Assembly: GCA_026396615.1 (NCBI GenBank)
Contig: JAPLWK010000003.1
Span: 1 to 36,801, forward strand
Origin: a candidate division WWE3 bacterium
GTDB lineage: Bacteria; Patescibacteriota; WWE3; JAPLWK01
Length of the DNA: 36,801 nt
Reading direction: 5' to 3'
Part shown: positions 5,307 through 12,407 of the stretch, one piece after another
Layout: every line of letters begins with the position of its first letter
Position numbering within the stretch: position 1 is the stretch's first letter
Position numbers and translations under genes: made by a program
Notes under the pieces: generated by a model
Seen by the model: the letters and a program-made list of their open reading frames with translations, nothing else
Database searches by the model: none
What the model was told of the DNA's origin: nothing

Positions 5307-6474
5307 GGAATTTAAACCAAAAAATACTGCCTTTGCCGACTATCGACTCCACTCCAATCGTCCCATTCATCTTTTCCACGAACGATTTGCTAATATAAAG
5401 GCCAAGTCCTGTGCCGCCGGCTATAGCCGCCGTGCTAAAAGAACTGTCCAGTCGACTAAATTTGTGAAAGAGTTTTAGTTGATCCTCTTTAGAAATGCCG
5501 TTGCCAGTATCAACCACCGAAACTTTGACATACTTTTTAGCGGCTTCATCAGAAAGTTTCTCCAGTCTTACTGTAATTCCACCAGTTAGCGTAAATTTAA
5601 AAGCGTTGCCAAGCAAATTTACAATGATCTCTCGTAACTTTTCTTCGTCGGCTCGCACAATTGGACTTGCGGTTCCGTCACCAACTAGAGCTTGCCCAAA
5701 CTTTTGCGGCGGTTTTCCGGGAATCAAATTTTCAAACTTTAACATTAACTTTTTCTCAACCGCTTTCACTTGAAAATCTTCCGTAACGTCACTTAGTAAC
5801 TTGGCAATATCAACGTCGACAGGATGCAATTCCAGCCGATTCTGATCGACTCGCGAGGTATCTAAAAGATCATTAATTAAACTTAACATTCGTTCCACTC
5901 CGCGATTAGCTTTAAGCAAATACGTTTTTTGGCTGTCATTTAGAGCCGCCCCTTTGTTTCCTAACAACCACAAATAATTTTTGATAATCGTCATTGGGGT
6001 TCGCAATTCATGAGAAGTAATCGACACGAACTCGTCTTTTTGTCGCTCGATTAACTTTTCGGTAGTCATATCAGTAATAGTGATTAGGCATTCGGCTTTA
6101 TTATCGGAAAGTTTAATGGTGGAGGCTTTTAAATTAACTACGTATTCTCGCATTGAGGGGGTGGTAATGGTAATGTTTTCCAAAGTGACAATGGGGGTAG
6201 TCTCCTTAAAACAGAAATCAGAAAATTTAACAGCCGCATTACTGGCATCCCTTAAATTAATTCTTTTATCGGCCAACTGCCCTAAAATATTTTCGGTCAC
6301 TTCCTCCACCATTCGTTCGGCCGCTTTGTTAAAAATAGTTATTTTGTAGTCGCTGTTAACGGCGATGACCGGCTCGGAAACCCCGTCCAGCAGCTCTTTT
6401 AAACGGCGTTTTTCTTCTAAAAGTTCTACACTGCGTTTGTAAATTTCTTGGGTAATTACGTGATTCTCGTTCAC
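5293..6474 (-). CDS. soluble PAS-domain sensor histidine kinase
   Basis: 393 residues. A short coiled helix (about 8-28, KRSVELLEEKRRLKELLDG) leads into a PAS domain (about 30-138, VSEPVIAVNSDYKITIFNKAAERM). HisKA H-box SITSHELRTPMT with phospho-acceptor His155. HATPase: N-box NLLGNAFKFT (Asn286/Asn290), G1 DTGNG (322-326), F-box around FHKFSR, G2 GGTGLGL (353-359). There is no transmembrane segment, so it senses an intracellular signal. No response regulator lies next to it, so its partner is outside the window. It starts 15 bp after the DUF2156 gene and is probably cotranscribed. The gene converges with the PilX-like gene, overlapping by 14 bp. A role in pilus control is possible but not shown. 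Confidence 0.92.
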   Translation of the reverse strand: MNENHVITQEIYKRSVELLEEKRRLKELLDGVSEPVIAVNSDYKITIFNKAAERMVEEVTENILGQLADKRINLRDASNAAVKFSDFCFKETTPIVTLENITITTPSMREYVVNLKASTIKLSDNKAECLITITDMTTEKLIERQKDEFVSITSHELRTPMTIIKNYLWLLGNKGAALNDSQKTYLLKANRGVERMLSLINDLLDTSRVDQNRLELHPVDVDIAKLLSDVTEDFQVKAVEKKLMLKFENLIPGKPPQKFGQALVGDGTASPIVRADEEKLREIIVNLLGNAFKFTLTGGITVRLEKLSDEAAKKYVKVSVVDTGNGISKEDQLKLFHKFSRLDSSFSTAAIAGGTGLGLYISKSFVEKMNGTIGVESIVGKGSIFWFKFPTGL

Positions 6475-6489
6475 GCTATAGATGATAAC

Positions 6490-7395
6490 TTACTTTTTAC
6501 TAATTGTGTATTTTTTTAAAAAAGATACCGGTCGCAAAGACTCTTTATAATGTCTAAGCCCAGGAATTCCGAAATCCTGTTCGAAATTTAGATACTCAAC
6601 GCCGTAATTTATTAAATTCAAAGCAATCTGCTGCTCTAAGAACTGAAAAATGCCAGGATACTTTGCGTCGGCCTTACGATAATGTCCGATGGCACATTCT
6701 TTGTTTATAATTTCACATACACCCCAGGCAATTAACTCACTTTCCACATAAATTCCTGTTGAAACCAGATTATTAAAACTTTTTGCATCTTGCAGAAGCC
6801 TTTTGATTGCTATGGACTCATGCAGTAATTTTTTATGACGGGACTCTTCCCAAATTTCAAATAAAGACTCTACACGTATCGCAGCCTTTGAATTAGTAAT
6901 GTCAACAACATCTACTTGATAGTTTTTTGTATCACGAGTGAATCGATTGGCGAGGTTTCGCCAGTTATGATATTTACTACCATCAAGTCTAGATAACTCA
7001 CTAAGGCTACAAATATAATCAAAGTCATCACGATTCTCACAAACGTTAAATTGTTGTGTTAGTTCTGATAATTGCTTATTGACACAATCTTCGGGTATCA
7101 GACTTAGATAATTTTCAATACCGTTTGATCCGGATTTATCTAGAAGAATATCTATCGTTTCTACGATATTGCAGAAACCTAAAAAAGAGTAAAAAAAATT
7201 GTCGCTTTGGTAATCTTGAAATTTTACTACTAGGTTTCCAAAGAGGTTGGAAATCTCTATCATATTTGAGACGTTGTACGTCCACATACTCAAAAAATTA
7301 AAATCTGAGTAAGATGGGAACTTAAATGTAAAAGCTTGTATATCAGCTTTATCTGATAATTCCAGCTTCTTAAATGTTGGGAAATTGGGAATCAT
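6490..7395 (-). CDS. DUF2156 (phosphatidylglycerol lysyltransferase C-domain-like) protein
   Basis: 301 residues, soluble. The signature is near the C-terminus: YLNFEQDFGIPGLRHYKESLRPVSF, the hallmark of the DUF2156/LPG-synthase C-terminal family, which adopts a tandem GNAT-like fold. Upstream blocks SRLDGSKYHNWRNLANRFTR and ESLFEIWEESR also fit that family. MprF-type proteins use this domain to transfer an aminoacyl group from tRNA to membrane lipid. Stand-alone versions are mostly uncharacterised, so the substrate here is unknown. There is no membrane flippase domain. It lies divergent from the 7462 membrane protein gene and upstream of the histidine kinase. Confidence 0.75.
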   Translation of the reverse strand: MIPNFPTFKKLELSDKADIQAFTFKFPSYSDFNFLSMWTYNVSNMIEISNLFGNLVVKFQDYQSDNFFYSFLGFCNIVETIDILLDKSGSNGIENYLSLIPEDCVNKQLSELTQQFNVCENRDDFDYICSLSELSRLDGSKYHNWRNLANRFTRDTKNYQVDVVDITNSKAAIRVESLFEIWEESRHKKLLHESIAIKRLLQDAKSFNNLVSTGIYVESELIAWGVCEIINKECAIGHYRKADAKYPGIFQFLEQQIALNLINYGVEYLNFEQDFGIPGLRHYKESLRPVSFLKKYTISKK

Positions 7396-7461
7396 TATTT
7401 AACACTTTACAACCTCTACATTGATGTTAATCTTATTATACAGGTACTGGATGTATTTAAA

Positions 7462-8607
7462 ATGATCATCGTTTTGCAGACTATTAAAAAAGACATTACC
7501 GCTAAAATAGCTGTTGTTGCTTTCGTCCTTTTTACTCTCTGGTGGCTCTTACTCTCACGACTTCCCAATGATAGTATTTGGCATGGCTGGTTTGCCGGTC
7601 TTTACGGCATAATTGCTTTATGGGGTGGAATTAACGGTATTCTGATCGCTTGTAAATGGGGCGGATTTAAGAGTACTATGGGTAAGGCTTTAATTGCTTT
7701 ATCAGTTGGTCTAATTCTTCAGGAATTTGGTCAGTTAGCTTACTCTTATTACATTTCTATTTTAGGAATAGATGTTCCCTACCCCTCAATTGGTGATGCC
7801 GGCTTTTTTGGCAGTATTCCTTTTTATGCCTTGGGAGTAATCTTTTTGGCTAAAGCCGTCGGGGTTCAAATTTCCTTTAAATCTTTTAATAAAAAATGGT
7901 TGTCACTAATTTTGCCGGTGGGGCTGCTTGCCTTGTCGTACGTACTTTTTCTAAGAGGTTACGTTCCCGATTTTAGTCAGCCTTTTAAAGTATTTTTAGA
8001 TTTTGGTTATCCAATCGGTCAAGCGGTCTACATTTCTATTGCTCTGGTAACTTATCTCCTATCGCGAGATAAGCTCGGAGGAGTTATGAAGAATCGGATT
8101 CTTTTTGTTCTAGGGGCGCTTTTGGTTCAGTATTGCGCCGATTCCTACTTTCTATATCAAGCTAGTAACGCCACTTGGAGTTTGAGTGGCTTGAGTGATT
8201 ATCTTTACGTTGTCTCTTACTTTGTAATGGCCTTTGCTCTTATTCAGTTGCGAACGACTCTTAAAAATCTGCGTTCCCAGAACATAAAATCTTCCGCTGA
8301 GTCTTATGGTACTGACGTACTTGGTAGTGACGTTACTAAATACGAGGCGGTAATTTTGGCAATTATTAACGAACAACGGCAAATACTGGGGTCGGTGGCA
8401 GATGATATTGCTAAGAGCGTTAACGGTTTGGAGTATTCTGGACTTAACAAGGTAAAACTAACTTCCGATCCCAAACTAGCTTTAGAGGATTTAGTTAAGA
8501 GCTACAGCCAGATGTTCGGGGCGACGTCTGTTGAAGTTAGCAAGGACGCCTTAAAGAGGACAGGTCTTAACATCATGACCTCAGAATTACCAGATATACT
8601 AAAATAA
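7462..8607 (+). CDS. polytopic membrane protein with 7-9 helices, possible sensor
   Basis: 381 residues. Predicted membrane helices lie at roughly 15-32, 43-62, 73-95, 113-132, 148-167, 180-200, 213-230 and 240-258 (eyeballed hydrophobicity). The segment DVPYPSIGDAGFFGSIPFYALG, with Pro/Asp in a loop before a helix, resembles integral sensor domains that precede signalling modules in other bacteria. Here the helices are followed only by an about 120-residue soluble tail with no kinase or GGDEF motif (TKYEAVILAIINEQRQILGS and onward). I do not recognise the tail. The start at ATG 7462 has no clear ribosome site. Its 3' end is 2 bp from a hairpin-ended repeat element. Confidence 0.7.
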   Translation: MIIVLQTIKKDITAKIAVVAFVLFTLWWLLLSRLPNDSIWHGWFAGLYGIIALWGGINGILIACKWGGFKSTMGKALIALSVGLILQEFGQLAYSYYISILGIDVPYPSIGDAGFFGSIPFYALGVIFLAKAVGVQISFKSFNKKWLSLILPVGLLALSYVLFLRGYVPDFSQPFKVFLDFGYPIGQAVYISIALVTYLLSRDKLGGVMKNRILFVLGALLVQYCADSYFLYQASNATWSLSGLSDYLYVVSYFVMAFALIQLRTTLKNLRSQNIKSSAESYGTDVLGSDVTKYEAVILAIINEQRQILGSVADDIAKSVNGLEYSGLNKVKLTSDPKLALEDLVKSYSQMFGATSVEVSKDALKRTGLNIMTSELPDILK

Positions 8608-8609
8608 CT

Positions 8610-8825
8610 TGTCATTCCGGGCTTGACCCGGAATCCAGTAACCAATTCAATTAGAAGTTAGCCAGTTAGATGATTAGAGGTTAGATTTTGAAGTTAGATT
8701 GTTAGAAAATTAGATAAAAATTCTAACATCGAAAAGATTCCAATTTCTAATTCCAATTTCCAACTGTCTAAATAGGCTAACTTTTAAATCTGTTGCTAGA
8801 TTCCGGCTCTAGGGCCGGAATGACG
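8610..8825 (-). repeat. MITE/BIME-like hairpin-ended element (216 bp, no gene)
   Basis: Starts TGTCA plus the type 1 hairpin TTCCGGGCTTGACCCGGAA and TCCAGTAAC (to 8642). Ends with the reverse of a type 2 arm (GTTGCTAGATTCCGG, CTCTAGGGCCGGAATGACG). The interior is AT-rich, with many GTTAGA-like words on the left and their complements on the right (AAGTTAGCC near 8655 and GGCTAACTT near 8776), so the whole unit is an extended imperfect palindrome. It fills the convergent gap between the stop at 8607 and the stop of speD at 8828. It may serve as a bidirectional transcription block. Confidence 0.7.
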
Positions 8826-8827
8826 TG

Positions 8828-9223
8828 TTAGTAGATGTTTTCGTTAGGATACTTTAGTCCCCTACTCGTCTTGGTAACATCGAAATCTTTAGCCTCAAAC
8901 GTTTTGTTAAGATACTCCACTATTTTACCTTCCTCAAAAGGCTTACAGGAATAAACATCAAGAGTAATAAAACCGCGTTTAGCGAATGTGTGAATACTAA
9001 TATGAGATTCCTCAATGATCACAAAACCGCTAAAACCACCGGGATCCTTGCCCCCAAGAGTCGTATTACCGTCAGCCTTTATAATCACCGGCTCGGTTAA
9101 TTTACGCATCTTAGCCAGCTTTACCAAGTCGTTAAGGACGTCAAAGCACAGTTCCATGTTGCTCAGAGCTTGGTAACTGCAGCCGTAGGCGTCGTAAGTA
9201 AGATGTTCCCCGAATTTGGCCAC
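8828..9223 (-). CDS. speH: S-adenosylmethionine decarboxylase proenzyme (SpeH/SpeD, class 1B)
   Basis: 131 residues from GTG 9223. I chose GTG 9223 over TTG 9232 because the family starts M-x-x-x-G-x-H, and here MAKFGEHLTYDAYGCS fits exactly. The self-cleavage site is EESHISIHTF. The processing Ser, the His five residues later (IHTF) and the Cys twenty residues later (YSCKP) keep the spacing of the Ser/His/Cys triad of the Thermotoga enzyme. The protein autocleaves to a pyruvoyl enzyme that makes decarboxylated AdoMet for spermidine synthesis. No speE is nearby. There is no Shine-Dalgarno, and a leaderless transcript is possible. It is divergent from the EamA transporter. Confidence 0.9.
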   Translation of the reverse strand: MAKFGEHLTYDAYGCSYQALSNMELCFDVLNDLVKLAKMRKLTEPVIIKADGNTTLGGKDPGGFSGFVIIEESHISIHTFAKRGFITLDVYSCKPFEEGKIVEYLNKTFEAKDFDVTKTSRGLKYPNENIY

Positions 9224-9284
9224 ACTATACAATTACATATTTTGGCTGTTACTGCAAGACGTAAATCACGCCGATCTGTATAAA

Positions 9285-10214
9285 ATGAATAATACGGACT
9301 ATACTTGGCTTATGCCTCTTTGGGTCTTTTATGCTGTCCTCGGGGCGGCGGTTAATACTGTTGCCAATTTCGTTGACAAGTTAGTCTTGGAGCGACATGT
9401 TAAAGATTATCGAGGACTGGTGATTTTTAGCGCTATTGTTGGCTTTGTAGTTGGCACTATAATCTGGGCGTCGACCGGATTCCAACTCTTGTCTCTAACA
9501 AATAGTTTGATAGCGTTGGCGGTTGGTGTTCTGTCAATTATCGCTACTGCTATCTACTTTAAGGCATTGCAAGATACTTCCACGAGCACAGTCATTCTGA
9601 TCTTCCAATTTATTCCGTTTCTTGTTTTAGCGATGGCGGCGGTCTTTCTTAAAGAATCGTTGACATTGCAAAGTATCCTGGGGTTTCTACTAATTCTCTT
9701 TCCGGCGATCGCGATTTCCTGGGAAGGTGGGAGTATAAAAGACTTCAAAGTTAATAAGAGTCTGGTTTTAGTCCTGATAGTTGACGTTCTGTGGGCTGTT
9801 GCTTCGATTTTGATGAAATACGTGACGGAAACACAGACATTTAGTAGCTTGATTTCGTATGAGAGCTGGGGTTGGGGACTAGGGGGTCTAATTCTGGTCA
9901 TCCTCTTTCCGACGATTCGTCAGGCATTCGCTACAAATGTTAGAAAGGTCAGCAAACTTGGTCTGACGATTATAGTCATCAATGAGTTTATTTACGTGAT
10001 GAGTAAGCTCCTGGGATTCCTAGCGATTTCGCTTGGTCCCGTGTACCTAGTCAGCGTTTTGGGGAGCACTCAAGTCTTTTTCGCGGTGATCTTTGGACTA
10101 GTACTAGGCTTAATCGCGCCTAAGATCTTCAAAGAAGACAACACCAAACAAGGTTTAATCAAAAAAGCCGTTTGTTCAGTTTTGATTTTTGCAGGAGTTG
10201 TTCTAGTCAGTTAG
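9285..10214 (+). CDS. EamA/DMT-family membrane transporter
   Basis: 309 residues from ATG 9285 with ten hydrophobic helices in two five-helix halves. The first EamA repeat (VFYAVLGAAVNTVANFVDKL) includes FKALQDTSTSTVILIFQFIPFLVLAMAAVFLKE, the characteristic end of an EamA unit. The second begins at NKSLVLVLIVDVLWAVASILMKY. The family exports metabolites such as amino acids or polyamine-like compounds, and the substrate here is unknown. TATAAA at 9279-9284 abuts this ATG, so if that is the -10 box translation may instead begin at ATG 9312 (MPLWVFYAVLG). It is divergent from the AdoMet decarboxylase gene. Confidence 0.85.
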   Translation: MNNTDYTWLMPLWVFYAVLGAAVNTVANFVDKLVLERHVKDYRGLVIFSAIVGFVVGTIIWASTGFQLLSLTNSLIALAVGVLSIIATAIYFKALQDTSTSTVILIFQFIPFLVLAMAAVFLKESLTLQSILGFLLILFPAIAISWEGGSIKDFKVNKSLVLVLIVDVLWAVASILMKYVTETQTFSSLISYESWGWGLGGLILVILFPTIRQAFATNVRKVSKLGLTIIVINEFIYVMSKLLGFLAISLGPVYLVSVLGSTQVFFAVIFGLVLGLIAPKIFKEDNTKQGLIKKAVCSVLIFAGVVLVS

Positions 10215-10223
10215 TTGTAGTGC

Positions 10224-10265
10224 AAGGGGATTCAAGTTAATTAAAAACTTTAGAATCCCCTTTTT
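10224..10265 (+). terminator. rho-independent terminator of the EamA gene
   Basis: AAGGGGATTC (10224-10233) pairs with GAATCCCCTT (10253-10262), with inner AAGTT/AACTT pairing and a T-run from 10261. A textbook terminator 9 bp after the stop. Confidence 0.93.
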
Positions 10266-10326
10266 GTTTTCTTTCTCTAACCCCTAATCAAAAAGCTTCT
10301 TACACGAGTACTGCTTATTATTCTAC

Positions 10327-10358
10327 TGACATTTATTAACACGTGTTAAATTATGTCA
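10327..10358. promoter_or_regulatory. 32-bp palindromic operator, distal copy
   Basis: TGACA and TGTCA flank a core AACACGTGTT, with 13 of 16 symmetric positions matching. The 23 bp from 10338 to 10360 are identical to 11104-11126 upstream of the PaaX-like gene. This copy lies beyond the 3' end of that gene, with a TTGACA-like hexamer on the minus strand. Likely bound by the PaaX-like protein, possibly allowing looping across its own gene. Confidence 0.7.
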
Positions 10359-10389
10359 ATTAGCTTAATTGTTAAGATGAAGGAAAGAT

Positions 10390-11070
10390 TTAAGCCAAGC
10401 CAAAGAAATCACGAAAAGGACGGTCATTTTCAATACTCGTCACTACAAAAATCCTAACATACCCGCCTGCTCGTAGGTACTCTCTTAAAAATTCCACTTC
10501 TTTCTCGCAAGGATACGCGTGCAAATAAACACTTTCTTGCAACTGGTAGAAACCCCAAACTTTAAGATACTCCATAATTTGCGCTCTTAAGGGACTCTGT
10601 TCTTTGGGAATGTCGTAACTGACCAGACGCCAAGTGTGATCCCAAGTTCGCGGCTCTTTAATTTCTAGAGTATCTAGAGAGTATTTAAGAATTTTGTGGC
10701 GACCGGAATCGGTAATTTCAACTACCCCGACTCCTTTTTCTTGACTAATTGTTACCAGTTTTTGCTTTTCCAAGCGTTTTAAAGTCCTTTTTAGATATGG
10801 AATATTGAAGCGCCGCCACGGCTCGGGAGCATCTTGGTCTTTTATAAGGGATTTAAAGACTGTTGAGAACTTTGGAGCAACTAAAGAGGCCATCAAAAAC
10901 GCTCCGTCCCCCACCAATTCAAGAACATCTTTAGTGCCGGCGTATTTCTTTTCTCGTAACTCCTCAGCTACTTGTCTTGATAATGTTTGTGATAGTCCTT
11001 TAACGGAATCAACGTAACCTCGTTGCTCTGTAGTATTTTTAGTATCTTCTTTAGCGAAGTTTTTAGTCAT
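10390..11070 (-). CDS. PaaX-like transcriptional repressor
   Basis: 226 residues. The N-terminal half contains a winged-helix-like region (about 70-130; RRFNIPYLKRTLKRLEKQKLVTISQEKG, recognition helix plus wing EITDSGRHKI). The C-terminal domain WRLVSYDIPKEQSPLRAQIMEYLKVWGF followed by QESVYLHAYPCEKEVEFLREYL is the ferredoxin-like, Cas2-related domain of PaaX-type regulators. There is no CRISPR array or cas gene here, so the Cas2 name would be wrong. The start has AAGGTG upstream. Matching 32-bp palindromes lie on both sides, the upstream one covering its promoter, which indicates autoregulation. What it senses is unknown. Confidence 0.82.
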   Translation of the reverse strand: MTKNFAKEDTKNTTEQRGYVDSVKGLSQTLSRQVAEELREKKYAGTKDVLELVGDGAFLMASLVAPKFSTVFKSLIKDQDAPEPWRRFNIPYLKRTLKRLEKQKLVTISQEKGVGVVEITDSGRHKILKYSLDTLEIKEPRTWDHTWRLVSYDIPKEQSPLRAQIMEYLKVWGFYQLQESVYLHAYPCEKEVEFLREYLRAGGYVRIFVVTSIENDRPFRDFFGLA

Positions 11071-11092
11071 ATATTATCACAACACCTTATAT

Positions 11093-11125
11093 TGACAATT
11101 TACAACACGTGTTAAATTATGTCAA
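11093..11125 (-). promoter_or_regulatory. PaaX-like gene promoter with overlapping palindromic operator
   Basis: On the minus strand, -35 TTGACA (11120-11125), 17-bp spacer, -10 TAAATT (11097-11102), giving a start of transcription about 20 nt before ATG 11070. The palindrome with core AACACGTGTT (11093-11124) covers both hexamers, the classic layout for a repressor site. Confidence 0.75.
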
Positions 11126-11131
11126 TGTTTC

Positions 11132-11217
11132 GTTATACGAAGATAGTCAAATTAATACCAATCTGTGGTTTAGTGTGCTACAGATTAGTACTAATTTGCA
11201 TAGACAGTTCGTATAAT
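11132..11217. repeat. long imperfect inverted repeat
   Basis: The inner arms CAAATTAATACCAATCTGT (11148-11166) and 11180-11198 match at 17 of 19 positions around a 13-nt loop. The outer arms GTTATACGAA (11132-11141) and TTCGTATAAT (11208-11217) extend it to 86 bp with unpaired bulges. It lies between the RhuM-Fic stop and the PaaX promoter. There is no T-run, so it is not an obvious terminator. It could be a protein-binding site or a relic element end. Confidence 0.65.
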
Positions 11218-11229
11218 AAGCTATCTTGA

Positions 11230-12192
11230 TTAGCTAACGAGATTAATAATTAGGGTGACTATCTTGTCCTTATCGCGAGGTTCGCTACAGGCGACTAGAA
11301 TCGTTAATGCTGTTAGTACAGACGGAGTAAGTTTAGCAACGTCTAAAATATTAGCTTGTTTTAAAAACCAGACGAAGGCAAAAGCGCCACTTCTTTTGTT
11401 ACCGTCAACAAACGGATGATTTTTCACCATAAAGTAAAGTAGATGAGAGGCTTTTTCTTCTAAACTGGCATAAAGATCTTGGTCACCAAAAGACTGCATT
11501 ACGTTACCAACGATTCCCGCCACACTTCCGGGATTTCTCTCCATTCCAAAGATATCCGTCGCTTCTGACTTCTTGGCTAGCTCATTCTTCAGCTCATTTA
11601 AGCCGTTCACCAGCTTCTCGGCTGTCAGTTCCACTTTCTTTTTAGTCAGTTTACCTGCGGAAAGTAGGTTTTTATCATAGGCGTTAAGCGATAACCAAGT
11701 ATCGGCAAACAGCGTTACCAGTTCAACGGCGCCTTTAGTGTCTACCTCAGATCCTTTTGGCAGCAGTTTTTTGAGATCATCGACAGCGCTCAGAAATTGT
11801 GAATAGTTCGCAGCGATTCTGGTTTTATTAACAACGAATCCATCAACAATATATCCGTGGAGTGTTTTAGTTGCCCATTTTCTAAATTCTATGGCGACTT
11901 TGGAGTTTGTTCTGTAGCCAACGCCTAAAATAACATCCAAAGAATATAGAATTACTGGTTTGTCGGAATTTGCATTATGCATTTTTTGCATATTGCTTTT
12001 GGCTTCAATTTCGCCATCTCTAAATATATTATTGATATGACGGGACACAACTGATTGATCGACACCAAACAGATTTATAATTTGACTTTGGGTAGCCCAG
12101 ATCGTTTCGCGGGTAAAATCGCCTCGGAGCTCGATAGCCCCGTTTTTTGCTTGATATATAACAATTTCGCGATGTTTTAAGATCTTTTTCAT
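11230..12192 (-). CDS. RhuM-family protein with C-terminal Fic/Doc domain
   Basis: 320 residues. The N-terminal part (about 8-125; WATQSQIINLFGVDQSVVSRHINNIFRDGE, then ILYSLDVILGVGYRTNSKVAIEFRKWA) is the RhuM/virulence-protein domain with a helix-turn-helix. The C-terminal part has the Fic motif HPFVDGNKRSGAF (His259 to Arg267), complete for AMP- or phosphate-transfer catalysis. This fused RhuM-Fic layout is common on genomic islands. The N-terminal domain could both repress its own promoter and restrain the Fic domain. An 18-bp palindrome lies just before the ATG. No separate antitoxin is adjacent. The target is unknown. Confidence 0.85.
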   Translation of the reverse strand: MKKILKHREIVIYQAKNGAIELRGDFTRETIWATQSQIINLFGVDQSVVSRHINNIFRDGEIEAKSNMQKMHNANSDKPVILYSLDVILGVGYRTNSKVAIEFRKWATKTLHGYIVDGFVVNKTRIAANYSQFLSAVDDLKKLLPKGSEVDTKGAVELVTLFADTWLSLNAYDKNLLSAGKLTKKKVELTAEKLVNGLNELKNELAKKSEATDIFGMERNPGSVAGIVGNVMQSFGDQDLYASLEEKASHLLYFMVKNHPFVDGNKRSGAFAFVWFLKQANILDVAKLTPSVLTALTILVACSEPRDKDKIVTLIINLVS

Positions 12193-12196
12193 ATAT

Positions 12197-12214
12197 AATT
12201 AGAATACTCTAATT
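12197..12214. promoter_or_regulatory. palindromic operator before the RhuM-Fic gene
   Basis: AATTAGA-ATAC-TCTAATT, a perfect 7-bp inverted repeat with a 4-nt centre, 4 bp upstream of ATG 12192. A site this close to the start would block RNA polymerase or ribosomes. Autoregulation by the protein's helix-turn-helix is inferred. Confidence 0.6.
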
Positions 12215-12265
12215 TAGTAATCGCGTCATCGCATAGATAAACTAAATGTATAGATCCTATAGGGT

Positions 12266-12294
12266 TTGACTGGGCAGCATTTTTGTGCTATTCT
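12266..12294 (+). promoter_or_regulatory. sigma-70 promoter of the secreted peptidase gene
   Basis: TTGACT (12266-12271), 17-bp spacer, TATTCT (12289-12294). Predicted transcription start near 12301, giving a leader of about 107 nt. Confidence 0.75.
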
Positions 12295-12300
12295 GTCAAG

Positions 12301-12407
12301 TGTGGAATGCGTTCTCGTATCCCATCAAAAGGTTAGATACTAATTAGGCACTAGATCCCTATCGCAACGGGGTCTTTTGCGTTTTCTACCAAATAGGAGG
12401 TAGAGAG
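12301..12407 (+). promoter_or_regulatory. structured 5' leader with attenuator-like hairpin
   Basis: GATCCC (near 12353) can pair with GGGGTC (near 12368), followed by TTTTGCGTTTT, and CGCAA/TTGCG offers a competing pairing. This looks like an attenuator or small riboregulator ahead of the ribosome site AGGAGGT. No known riboswitch consensus was recognised. Confidence 0.4.

Noticed and set aside
9279-9284. Leaderless promoter for the EamA gene at ATG 9285
   Set aside because: TATAAA directly abuts the ATG, so transcription would begin inside the gene. Either the box is not used or translation begins at 9312.
10390-11070. Cas2-like protein, hence a CRISPR locus
   Set aside because: The C-terminal fold resembles Cas2, but a winged-helix N-terminal part is present, there are no repeats with spacers and no cas genes. 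PaaX-like regulator fits better.
12301-12407. c-di-GMP, SAM or T-box riboswitch
   Set aside because: None of the consensus motifs I could recall for these classes is present. It is left as an unnamed structured leader.
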